Shown here: positions 55,389-63,254 of the stretch, piece after piece
Numbering within the stretch: the stretch's first letter is position 1
How the letters are laid out: every line of letters begins with the position of its first letter
NCBI GenBank assembly: GCA_020436935.1
Contig: JAGQWX010000023.1
Coordinates: 1-64,000, forward strand
DNA: 64,000 bases
Source of the DNA: Saprospiraceae bacterium
GTDB taxonomy: Bacteria; Bacteroidota; Bacteroidia; Chitinophagales; Saprospiraceae
Reading direction: 5' to 3'
The notes under the pieces: model-generated
What the model was told of the DNA's origin: nothing
What the model saw: only the letters and a program-made list of their open reading frames with translations
Databases searched by the model: none
Program-made: the position numbers and the translations under genes

Positions 55389-56130
55389 CTCCTCTTTTTG
55401 CGCCTCTGGCCAGTTTATAAAATACCTCATCCATAGATTCGGCCTCAAATTGTTCCTTCAAGTTTGCGGGTTTGTCGAGCGCTGCAATCTTACCGTCAAC
55501 CATAATGCTGACCCGGTCACAATATTCTGCTTCGTCCATGTAATGGGTGGTCACGAAGATGGTGGTGCCTTCCTGGGCTGCGTCGTAGATCATTTCCCAA
55601 AACTGTCGTCTGGTGATGGGGTCAACGCCGCCAGTTGGTTCATCCAGAAAAATGAGAACGGGTTTGTGGATCATGGCAATAGAGAAAGAAAGTTTTTGTT
55701 TCCAGCCAAGGGGTAGGGAAGAAACCAGACTTCTGGCCTGATCTTCCATGCCCAATTTTGACAAGAGTAAATCTTTGGCAATGTGTAAATCTTGTTTTTT
55801 GAGGCCATAGATTCCTCCAAAAAACTCAATGTTTTCCAGTACTGAAAGGTCGTCGTAGAGCGAAAATTTCTGGCTCATGTAACCAATGCTTTTTTTGATT
55901 TTTTCGGTCTGGGTAAAAACGTCGAAACCAGCCACACTTGCTTTGCCTGAGGTCGGAAGCAACAGACCGCTGAGCATTTTCATGGCCGTAGTTTTTCCGG
56001 CACCATTGGCTCCCAGAAATCCGAATATTTCGCCTTTATTTACATGGAAGGTGATGTGGTCAACGGCCGTAAAAGCGCCAAAAGTTCTGGTCAAGTCCTG
56101 CACCTCTATGATATGTTCGTTGTTATTCAT
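55381..56130 (-). CDS. ABC transporter ATP-binding protein (YbhF second half-like)
   Basis: A 249-residue ATPase: Walker A FLGANGAGKTTAMKML, Q-loop MSQKFSLYDDLSVLENIEFF, a modified signature SSLPLGWKQKLSFSIAM, Walker B VLIFLDEPTGGVDPITRR and switch His in VTTHYMDEAEYC. The LPLGWKQ form in place of LSGGQ is the one seen in the YbhF C-terminal half. Its start overlaps the upstream ATPase stop by 4 bases. Its last codons touch the heptamer array, so the C-terminus (RGAKRGDG) may vary between strains. Confidence 0.93.
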   Translation of the reverse strand: MNNNEHIIEVQDLTRTFGAFTAVDHITFHVNKGEIFGFLGANGAGKTTAMKMLSGLLLPTSGKASVAGFDVFTQTEKIKKSIGYMSQKFSLYDDLSVLENIEFFGGIYGLKKQDLHIAKDLLLSKLGMEDQARSLVSSLPLGWKQKLSFSIAMIHKPVLIFLDEPTGGVDPITRRQFWEMIYDAAQEGTTIFVTTHYMDEAEYCDRVSIMVDGKIAALDKPANLKEQFEAESMDEVFYKLARGAKRGDG

Positions 56131-57038
56131 TGGGCACTCATTAGGTCCATAAATACGTCTTCTATCTCGGGTACCAAAGGTGCTACGGTCAAGCTGTCAT
56201 CCATATTTGCCATTGTGATGCGTACATCTTCAAAAGTTGCCAATTGGTTCTTCATGCGGATGTGGATGCTGTCACCAAAAGGGATGCTGGAGGCTACTTC
56301 CGGGTGTATTTTGAGTTTTTTCAATACTGCATTGGTATGCTGTGTTTTTACAGACCACAATTTTTTATCATAGTTGGCAATGATGCCTTCCAGGGAATCT
56401 ACGGCGAGTATTTTTCCGTCCTGCATCAAGGCGATGCGGTCACATCTGCTCGCTTCATCCATATAAGGTGTAGATACCAGAATGGTGATGTTCCTGCTTT
56501 TGAGACGGTCGAGCATGTCCCAGAATTCTCTTCTGCTGACAGGATCTACTCCGGTGGTAGGTTCGTCGAGAAACAAAACCTTAGGTTCATGGATCAGGGC
56601 GCAACAAAGGGCCAGTTTTTGTTTCATACCACCCGACAGCTTTCCTGCAGGCCTGTCTTTGAAAGGCTCCAGCTGGACATAAATTTCTTCCACCAGATGT
56701 CTGTTGGCCTCAAAACTGGTGCCGAAGACCCTTGCAAAAAAATTGAGATTTTCCTGGATGCTCAGATCATAATACAAGGAGAACTTACCAGGCATATATC
56801 CGCAGATGCTCCTGATTGCCTTATAATCTTTGACCACATCGTAGCCACAAACTACAGCACTGCCATTGTCTGCAAGCAACAAGGTGGTCAGGATGCGGAA
56901 CAAGCTTGTTTTTCCGGCTCCGTCGGGTCCAATGATACCAAACCTTTCGCCTGGTTTTATGGACAGGCTCACATCCTTGAGGGCTTGAATGGTCCCTTTG
57001 CTGTAGCTGTGTGATATATTTTTTATCTCAATTGACAT
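56127..57038 (-). CDS. ABC transporter ATP-binding protein (YbhF first half-like)
   Basis: A 303-residue ATPase starting at MSIEIKNISHSYSKGTIQ. Walker A IGPDGAGKTSLFRIL, Q-loop MPGKFSLYYDLSIQENLNFF, signature KLSGGMKQKLALCCALIH, Walker B VLFLDEPTTGVDPVSRREF and switch VSTPYMDEA, where the usual His is replaced by Pro. The C-terminal 80 residues form an extra domain. In E. coli YbhF the two ATPase halves are one polypeptide; here they are two genes. An upstream in-frame ATG at 57104 is less likely. Confidence 0.92.
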   Translation of the reverse strand: MSIEIKNISHSYSKGTIQALKDVSLSIKPGERFGIIGPDGAGKTSLFRILTTLLLADNGSAVVCGYDVVKDYKAIRSICGYMPGKFSLYYDLSIQENLNFFARVFGTSFEANRHLVEEIYVQLEPFKDRPAGKLSGGMKQKLALCCALIHEPKVLFLDEPTTGVDPVSRREFWDMLDRLKSRNITILVSTPYMDEASRCDRIALMQDGKILAVDSLEGIIANYDKKLWSVKTQHTNAVLKKLKIHPEVASSIPFGDSIHIRMKNQLATFEDVRITMANMDDSLTVAPLVPEIEDVFMDLMSAQ

Positions 57039-57145
57039 CTGAATAAATTTGAAATTTGAAACTTGAAAGTTGAAAACTCTTGCCTCTTCTTTACATATGC
57101 ACAAGGCATGGAGGTATTGGTGTTTTTCAATTTCATGGTCACAGA

Positions 57146-58117
57146 TTAAAATGCAACATCGCCGTACATGCCAATCTTGAGTTGGCCGTCATTGGGTACC
57201 ACGATCTTGATGGCATACACCAGATTGCTTCTTTCGTCCTTGGTCTGAATGGTTTTGGGGGTGAATTCAGCTTTGGAAGAAATCCAGGAAATTTTTCCTT
57301 TAAGACTCTGTGCTGAGGATTCACTGCCTATGCTTACATTGACTTCCTGGCCCAGTTTTACTTCTGCCAGTTGGGCTTCGGTAATATAGGCCCGAAGGAT
57401 GAGCTGGTCTGTTTTTGCAATTTTGAAAATGGGTTTGCCAATGGTGGCGAATTCGTCCTTTTTCAAATAGCTTGTCAGAACGGTGCCGTCCATGGGGCTT
57501 ATGATGGTGGTCCTGTCGATTTGATCATCGACGGATGCGATGCGTTGTTCCAAAGGAGCTTCTTCGCTCAACACAGCCCTGTTTTGAATTGAAACTGACG
57601 ATTCTGCAGATTTGATTTGTTGTTGAAGTGTACCGATGTTTGCCTCAGCGGCTTTAATCTGTTGAGAAAGAATACTGATCTGGCCATTGATGTCATCGAG
57701 TTGCTTGGCTGGTGCTGCATCGGCTTTGACCAGGTTTTCCATTCTTGCCCTGTCTCGATTGAGGACCTTCAGTTGTTCATTAAGGGTGGCAATATTTTCC
57801 TTTTGCGCCTTTATTTGTTCACGATAGATGCCCGTCTGAGGTTGAGCGCTGCCTCTTTTTTCATATAAACTCTTTACACTTGCTTCAAGCTGGGACTTTT
57901 GAAGAGAAAGCGATTGGTCGTCTATTTTCCCGAGCACCTGGTCTTTTTTGAGGCTCTGCCCCTCTTCGATGTCTAAAGCCACAATTTTTCCCATGGCTTC
58001 GGCTGAAACTATGATTTCGTCTGCCTCAAATACGCCACTGGCGTCCCACTGTTCTTGTTCGTTGTTGCAGGCTAGGGTGCCCAGTGTGAGTAAGGTGAGG
58101 TAAAATAATTTTTTCAT
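57146..58117 (-). CDS. HlyD/YbhG-type membrane fusion protein
   Basis: A 323-residue periplasmic adaptor with a lipoprotein signal (LTLLTLGTLAC, C17). It has a lipoyl half-motif near 30-75 (IIVSAEAMGKIVALDIEEGQ), a long coiled-coil hairpin (about 75-195) and the second half with ISPMDGTVLTSYLKKDEFA, then a beta-barrel domain. It joins the inner-membrane ABC pump to the outer-membrane channel. 107 bases upstream of the first ATPase gene; 11 bases after the TolC-like gene. Confidence 0.92.
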   Translation of the reverse strand: MKKLFYLTLLTLGTLACNNEQEQWDASGVFEADEIIVSAEAMGKIVALDIEEGQSLKKDQVLGKIDDQSLSLQKSQLEASVKSLYEKRGSAQPQTGIYREQIKAQKENIATLNEQLKVLNRDRARMENLVKADAAPAKQLDDINGQISILSQQIKAAEANIGTLQQQIKSAESSVSIQNRAVLSEEAPLEQRIASVDDQIDRTTIISPMDGTVLTSYLKKDEFATIGKPIFKIAKTDQLILRAYITEAQLAEVKLGQEVNVSIGSESSAQSLKGKISWISSKAEFTPKTIQTKDERSNLVYAIKIVVPNDGQLKIGMYGDVAF

Positions 58118-58128
58118 CTATTTATCTT

Positions 58129-59412
58129 TTAAAAATTTCCAATTAATAATTTCCACTGGTCTATTGCCTGAGCCAGTTGTATTTTATGAAGTGCCATATT
58201 GTTCCTGGCAACATTGACGTTTTCGAGTTCTTCCAGATAATCGCGTTCCGTGATGATGCCGTTGTCATATTGTACTTCAATGGTTTTTGCGATGTCTTGT
58301 CTGAGTTCCAATAATTCCTGGTCTTTGACAATGGTGTTCTCAAGCTGGGCAATGTCGGCTTCAATGTTTTGCAATTTGATATTGATGCCTCTGCGCGCGT
58401 TGGTAAGCTGGTCGTCGATGGCGTCCATCTTCAATTGATTCAGGGCCTTTTCGTGCATTTTTTGTTTGGTGTAAAAATGGTCGATGGGTATGCGCAACTG
58501 CAAGGATGCCAGACCATAGGTGTCGAAATCCCTGGATAAGAAGTTGAGTCCGGGCCGACCATATGCAAGACTGGCGTTGAGGGATAATTTTGGTGCAAAC
58601 TTGGCATCTGTGAGTGCATCTGCGGCAGAAACAAGTGATTGTTGTGCAAGTAAGAGGTTGATCTCGGGACTTGCATATTCCTTTTTCGACATGGTACTTG
58701 CAGTTTCCTGCAATTCAAAAATATCCGTGTCACTAAGGTTGATGCCTGTAAGCAGGCCCAGGGTTTGTTTGGTAGAAGTTGATTTGGCCTTGAGCATTTC
58801 CTGCTGTTGCGAAAGTTCGATCAGTTTCACCTTGATCTGGCTGGCAGAAAGTTTTGACATGGTGCCCTGACTGATGTTTTCGTTGACTTTTGCCAGCTTC
58901 TGTTCAAGCTGGTTTTCCAAAATAGATAAATTTTCGGATTGAATTTGCAGACTCAGACCGCCATAAAACAATTGATCCGTGAGCTCCAGTATTTTCTGTT
59001 TGTCATAAATGACCTTTACCGATTCGAGGTGGGCGTTGGCAGCATTCATGGCCAGACCTGCCCTGGTAGCTCCTCCGTCGTAAATTGTTTGCTGGAGATC
59101 GAGACTGACCTTGTACTGGTCCTTTTGCGGAGATGGTATTTCTACGCCCGGAAAGCTGATCGGCAGAGTAGTAACGTCGGTCTGATAGCTGGCTGTACCA
59201 CCCAAACTGAGTTTTGGCAGGTAGCCGATTTTTGCCAAAGCATTGTTGATTTTTAGACTCTGGTCTGTCAGTGTCTGTTGACTCATTTGTGTAGAACTTT
59301 TTAATGCAGCATCTCTTAAGTCACTGAGGATGATCTTTTGCTGCCCCATGAGAGAAGCCTGGAAGAGAAATTGGCTGATAAAAAGCAATAAAGGTAGTTT
59401 TTGACCATTCAT
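58129..59412 (-). CDS. TolC-like outer membrane efflux protein
   Basis: A 427-residue outer membrane factor with a signal peptide (LLLFISQFLFQASLMGQ) and two homologous halves of long alpha-hairpins, as in TolC (LKINNALAKIGYLPKLSLGG; LTDAKFAPKLSLNASLAYGRPG). It gives the exporter its own exit channel. It is the second gene of the operon, 34 bases after tetR, and the palindromic operator begins at its ATG. Confidence 0.92.
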   Translation of the reverse strand: MNGQKLPLLLFISQFLFQASLMGQQKIILSDLRDAALKSSTQMSQQTLTDQSLKINNALAKIGYLPKLSLGGTASYQTDVTTLPISFPGVEIPSPQKDQYKVSLDLQQTIYDGGATRAGLAMNAANAHLESVKVIYDKQKILELTDQLFYGGLSLQIQSENLSILENQLEQKLAKVNENISQGTMSKLSASQIKVKLIELSQQQEMLKAKSTSTKQTLGLLTGINLSDTDIFELQETASTMSKKEYASPEINLLLAQQSLVSAADALTDAKFAPKLSLNASLAYGRPGLNFLSRDFDTYGLASLQLRIPIDHFYTKQKMHEKALNQLKMDAIDDQLTNARRGINIKLQNIEADIAQLENTIVKDQELLELRQDIAKTIEVQYDNGIITERDYLEELENVNVARNNMALHKIQLAQAIDQWKLLIGNF

Positions 59413-59431
59413 TTTAACTATATGGTTAAAA
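59412..59431. promoter_or_regulatory. TetR operator before the exporter genes
   Basis: TTTTAACTATATGGTTAAAA is a palindrome with one mismatched pair. Its core TTTAACTAnnTGGTTAAA is identical to that of the palindrome in the tetR leader (60063-60080). It fills the gap between the tetR stop (59447) and the TolC-like ATG. Confidence 0.8.
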
Positions 59432-59446
59432 GTGAGATAAATTTTT

Positions 59447-60058
59447 TTAAATTGGTTTTAGCATAGCCCTCATGGCATGTTTCACAAAAGCGCCGCGTTC
59501 TTCGAGTAGTTTTTGGTATTCCGGGGCTGGTATTTTAAATACATGACTGGCCATTGGTCTAGCCAAAAAGGGCATGACGCTCAAGCCAACGATAGAGGTG
59601 ATGATGTGCAGTGGGTTGATCTTTATGATGCGACCTTCGTCCATTTCTTTTTGGAAGATCTCTCTCATTTTGAGTCCAAAGCTTCCATCCAACTGTTGTA
59701 AAAATTCTGGATTCTGGTGTATGGTCGTAAAAAGCATCACCGGAAGGTCAGGATTTGCGAGCAACATGCGCATGTAGTTGTCGATGAACATGTCAATCCT
59801 CAAAAAGAAATCGATCTCAGTATCGGCAAGCGACACCATGTCTTTGAAGAAAGTTTGGAATTTTGCAAAAAAGATCCTTCTGAAAAGGAGCTCCTTTGAC
59901 CTGAAGTAATAGTGCAATAAGGCTTTGTTCATCCCGCATTCATCTGCTATGGCCTGCATGCGGGCTCCGGCAAAGCCGTCTCTTTCAAAAACAATGGCAG
60001 CCGCCTTCAGAATTTTCTGTTCTGTGTCCGTTTCTTCGTATTTGTTGTTATTGTCCAA
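59447..60058 (-). CDS. TetR-family transcriptional repressor of the exporter
   Basis: A 203-residue regulator. The N-terminal helix-turn-helix is plain (EQKILKAAAIVFERDGFAGARMQAIADECGMNKALLHYYFRSKE), followed by a ligand-binding helical domain. It starts with TTG at MDNNNK; an upstream TAG excludes a longer frame and the next ATG would delete the DNA-binding region. By position it corresponds to E. coli CecR (YbiH) next to ybhGFSR. First gene of the seven-gene operon. Confidence 0.9.
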   Translation of the reverse strand: MDNNNKYEETDTEQKILKAAAIVFERDGFAGARMQAIADECGMNKALLHYYFRSKELLFRRIFFAKFQTFFKDMVSLADTEIDFFLRIDMFIDNYMRMLLANPDLPVMLFTTIHQNPEFLQQLDGSFGLKMREIFQKEMDEGRIIKINPLHIITSIVGLSVMPFLARPMASHVFKIPAPEYQKLLEERGAFVKHAMRAMLKPI

Positions 60059-60062
60059 AAGG

Positions 60063-60080
60063 TTTAACTAATTGGTTAAA
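60063..60080. promoter_or_regulatory. TetR operator in the tetR leader
   Basis: TTTAACTAATTGGTTAAA is palindromic except for one pair. It lies between the predicted transcription start (about 60081) and the tetR start codon, so bound repressor would block elongation or initiation. Shares its core with the operator at 59412-59431. Confidence 0.82.
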
Positions 60081-60086
60081 TTTATG

Positions 60087-60117
60087 CAAATGTAAGCGAT
60101 GACTGCTTATTTGTCAA
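60087..60117 (-). promoter_or_regulatory. Promoter of the tetR-exporter operon
   Basis: TTGACA (60117-60112) and TACATTTG (60094-60087) on the minus strand are separated by 20 bases counted from the TTG, a full consensus match. The operator follows directly downstream. Confidence 0.8.
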
Positions 60118-60123
60118 TACCTA

Positions 60124-60908
60124 TTAAAAACTTGTAGTAAAAAATGTTCTTTTAAACTTCAATTGAGAGCGTGCATCTGAGTGCTTTGTCTTTTTAATGA
60201 TTTTCAGGGACCGTTCGATCTGAAATGAAGAAGCATTATTAGTAAAATTTACTTTAATCTTTTTTTCGATCATGGCGAGTCGCTGCGATGCAGTAGCTCG
60301 CAGTTCGCTCAGTTTGGAGTGATTCCATATCACTCCAATGCTTCGCACCCTTCACTCATAGCCCTTGTCTTTTGACATATTTTCAGTTTTTGGCGTGTTG
60401 ATGTTTTTTTACTTCAGAGTTTTAATTTTACTCCTTACGATGTCAAAAGCCGGCATTCCGTTGCTTCGCTCTCTATCACTGAAATCTGAACCCTATTTTT
60501 CTGCATTGTCTTTAAGTTTGGCTATATGAGTTTATAAATGCATTTTTTTTTGAGCTGTCGGCAAATCCTGCGCTTTATATTTATAAGCAGTATTATGTCG
60601 TTTCTTCCTAGGTGGTTGAGCGGAGTCGAAACCAAAGGCTGAGAATTAAGCCATCTGCTTTTCCTTTAAGTACATTCTCTTTTGTCTTTTCAATATTACT
60701 TGTGTATGCCATAAAAATGGTATTGCTTTACAACTGACATAGAGTTAACTTTATTCAATCGCCAAAAAAAGTTACCCAAAAGAGATTGATCCAAGCCTTT
60801 GGATTTCTTTTGGTAAAGAGCATATTTTTACCGAACATTGCTATTATAACACCTTAACCAATCCATACCCCAAACCGTGCATTTTGCTTCATGCGTTAAA
60901 ACACATTT
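60124..60908. other. Intergenic region, no gene supported
   Basis: About 785 bases. It contains a hairpin TTGGAGTGAT-TCCAT-ATCACTCCAA (60314-60338, no T-run) and one inverted CTCAGC element (60611-60633). The rest is AT-rich. A 74-codon minus-strand frame at 60124-60348 runs through the hairpin and is not supported. Confidence 0.6.
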
Positions 60909-61964
60909 ATGATTCAGAAACTGAGCTTCATTTCAACTTTACAGTATAAATTATTGCTTGGACTTTTTTACCTTCTGTTTATTGCCGGCCCATCCATAGC
61001 TCAGGAGGGAGGTACTGTCTTTTTTGATTCCATCTATTCAAAACGACTCGAAAACAGATATGGAGAAAATCCTAAACGAGCCATTTCTATCTATCTCCCT
61101 CCGGGGTATAGCAATAGCACAGAGAGATATCCTGTAATCTATTTCCTGCATGGATTCAACTCCGATCATCGACTGCCGGGTGAAAAGGAATTGCTGGATT
61201 ATGCCATTGAAAGGAATAGGATAAGACCATTTATTTTTGTCATTTCAGATCAGAAAACGAGCTCTGGAGGAAGTTTTTACAGCAACTCAGAATTGTTTGG
61301 AAACTGGGAAGATTTTACGGCCATTGACCTGGTTGAGCACATCGATAAAAATTACAGGACACTTGCAAGGAAAGAAAGTCGAGGCATTACCGGCCACAGC
61401 ATGGGAGGTTATGGGGCACTGAAAATAGCGATGCGACACCCCGAAATATTCAGCACCGTATATGCCATGAGTCCGGGAGCACTGACTATCGTGCGGGAAT
61501 ATGGACCCAACAGCAATACATTCAGGGAATTATCAGAAATCAAAACCCTTGAAGCCTTAAACAAAACCTACTTCGGAAGTGTCATGGTAGCTTTTGGAAG
61601 GGCATGGTCGCCCAATGCTTACAAGGCCCCTTTTTATTGTGATCTGCCTTTCGAATTCAAAGGAGACGAACTAACGGTCCACCAGGATGTATTGCAAAAA
61701 TGGTATGACAACTTGCCCTTGCATATGATCGATGATCATCTTACCCAACTGCAACAATTGAAAGCCATCAAAATGGACTGGGGCCGCAATGCTGGTGACC
61801 GCTTTACGATCCAGTGTGAAATGTTCAGCCAAAGGCTTGAAAATGTGGGCATTAAACACCTTTCAGAGGAATACATTGGCACTCATACCAGCGATATTTA
61901 TACCAAAGAAGGAAGGCTGCCTCAACAAGTATTGCCATTTTTTGATGAATATCTCGAATTTTAA
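60909..61964 (+). CDS. Secreted esterase (esterase D / enterochelin esterase-like fold)
   Basis: A 351-residue alpha/beta hydrolase with a signal peptide (LLLGLFYLLFIAGPSIAQ). It has SIYLPPGYSNSTERYPVIYFLHGFN (oxyanion loop), nucleophile GHSMGGYGALK (S164) and a late His in GTHTSD. This is the putative-esterase family that includes feruloyl esterases, S-formylglutathione hydrolases and siderophore esterases. It stands first in a tight operon (3 bases to the transporter gene), so it may release the acid that the transporter takes up (inference). Confidence 0.85.
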   Translation: MIQKLSFISTLQYKLLLGLFYLLFIAGPSIAQEGGTVFFDSIYSKRLENRYGENPKRAISIYLPPGYSNSTERYPVIYFLHGFNSDHRLPGEKELLDYAIERNRIRPFIFVISDQKTSSGGSFYSNSELFGNWEDFTAIDLVEHIDKNYRTLARKESRGITGHSMGGYGALKIAMRHPEIFSTVYAMSPGALTIVREYGPNSNTFRELSEIKTLEALNKTYFGSVMVAFGRAWSPNAYKAPFYCDLPFEFKGDELTVHQDVLQKWYDNLPLHMIDDHLTQLQQLKAIKMDWGRNAGDRFTIQCEMFSQRLENVGIKHLSEEYIGTHTSDIYTKEGRLPQQVLPFFDEYLEF

Positions 61965-61967
61965 AAA

Positions 61968-63251
61968 ATGAGTGCAGCATTATTGGGCTTTATGGCGGTG
62001 TTGTTGCTGCTCGTATTGGTGATGAGCAAAAAAGTCTCGCCCATGGTCGCTCTCATACTGGTACCTGTGGTTATGGCCTTAGTCGGAGGCCACGGACTCA
62101 AAATTTCTGAATACATCACAGATGGCATCAAAACCATTGCACCAACCGGAGTAATGTTCATTTTTGCCATTTTGTTTTTTGGGATATTGTCTGATGCCGG
62201 GACATTCAAACCCATCATCTTCCGTTTATTAAAATTAGCGGGCAATGATCCGGCAAAAGTTGCTGTAGCGTCTGCATTATTGGCCATGCTGGTTCATCTG
62301 GACGGGTCCGGTGCGGTGACATTTTTGGTCACGATACCCGCTTTATTACCGGTCTACGATACGCTCAAAATGAAAAGAACCACCCTGGCCTGTGTGGTTG
62401 CTCTGGGGGCAGGGACAATGAATATTTTGCCCTGGGGCGGACCTACCATAAGAGCCGCCAGCGCGCTGGAAGTGCCGGTAACCGCATTGTTCAATCCTTT
62501 ACTTTTGCCTGTCATCGGCGGCTTGATTGCTGTGTTGATAATAGCCTGGTTCCTGGGAAAGGCTGAGCGGAACCTCGTCAGCAAGACCACAGTCATATTG
62601 AATGAATCACAGGAAATATCGCCGCTGGAAAGACCAAAATTGTTCTGGTTCAACATCGGCTTCATACTGCTGTCCATCGGCATTTTGATTTCAGGCATAT
62701 TGCCTCCACATGTTGTTTTTATGCTGGCTTTTGTGATTGCTTTGATGGTCAATTACCCGGGCATCAAACAACAATCCGAACGCATAAACGACCACGCTAA
62801 AGCAGCCTTGTTGATGGCGGGCATTCTTTTTGCAGCGGGTTGTTTCACCGGCATCATGAAAGGAGCAGGCATGATTGATGCCATGGCGGAGGCTTCAATC
62901 AATGTCATTCCTGATGCCGTTGGCGCACATTTACCTTTTATCACAGGCCTGGTCTCCATGCCGGCAAGCATGTTGTTTGACCCTGACTCATTTTATTTTG
63001 GAATCCTGCCCTTGCTTTCAGAAACTTCTGTACACTTCGGAGCCGATGCTGTGGAAGTTGGACGTGCAGCAATATTGGGACAGATGACGACAGGATTTCC
63101 GGTTAGCCCACTCACAGGATCCACTTTTTTGCTCATTGGGCTCGCAGGTGTAGATCTTGGAGAACACCAGCTTAGAACAATACCATATGCCTTAATCGTT
63201 ACATGGATTATGCTGGCCCTCGCTTTGTTGGTGGGCGCAATTAGTTTTTAA
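61968..63251 (+). CDS. CitMHS-family citrate/carboxylate transporter
   Basis: A 427-residue membrane protein with about twelve helices. The family pattern is clear: MVALILVPVVMALVGG, GVMFIFAILFFGILSDAGTF, HLDGSGAVTFLVTIPALLPVYDTLKMKR, AGTMNILPWGGPTIRAAS and AGILFAAGCFTGIMKGAGMIDAMAEA. CitMHS proteins import citrate or related carboxylates as metal-ion complexes together with protons. It starts 3 bases after the esterase gene and ends 3 bases before the AtuA-family gene. Confidence 0.92.
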   Translation: MSAALLGFMAVLLLLVLVMSKKVSPMVALILVPVVMALVGGHGLKISEYITDGIKTIAPTGVMFIFAILFFGILSDAGTFKPIIFRLLKLAGNDPAKVAVASALLAMLVHLDGSGAVTFLVTIPALLPVYDTLKMKRTTLACVVALGAGTMNILPWGGPTIRAASALEVPVTALFNPLLLPVIGGLIAVLIIAWFLGKAERNLVSKTTVILNESQEISPLERPKLFWFNIGFILLSIGILISGILPPHVVFMLAFVIALMVNYPGIKQQSERINDHAKAALLMAGILFAAGCFTGIMKGAGMIDAMAEASINVIPDAVGAHLPFITGLVSMPASMLFDPDSFYFGILPLLSETSVHFGADAVEVGRAAILGQMTTGFPVSPLTGSTFLLIGLAGVDLGEHQLRTIPYALIVTWIMLALALLVGAISF

Positions 63252-63254
63252 AAA

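Noticed and set aside
55107..55436. Open frame coding for repeated TTHNSQL
   Set aside because: It is the translation of the CACAACT heptamer array, where any period that is not a multiple of three runs open in all frames; no start signal.
60124..60348. 74-codon minus-strand open frame
   Set aside because: It crosses a perfect hairpin, lacks homology and has no start signal; likely chance.
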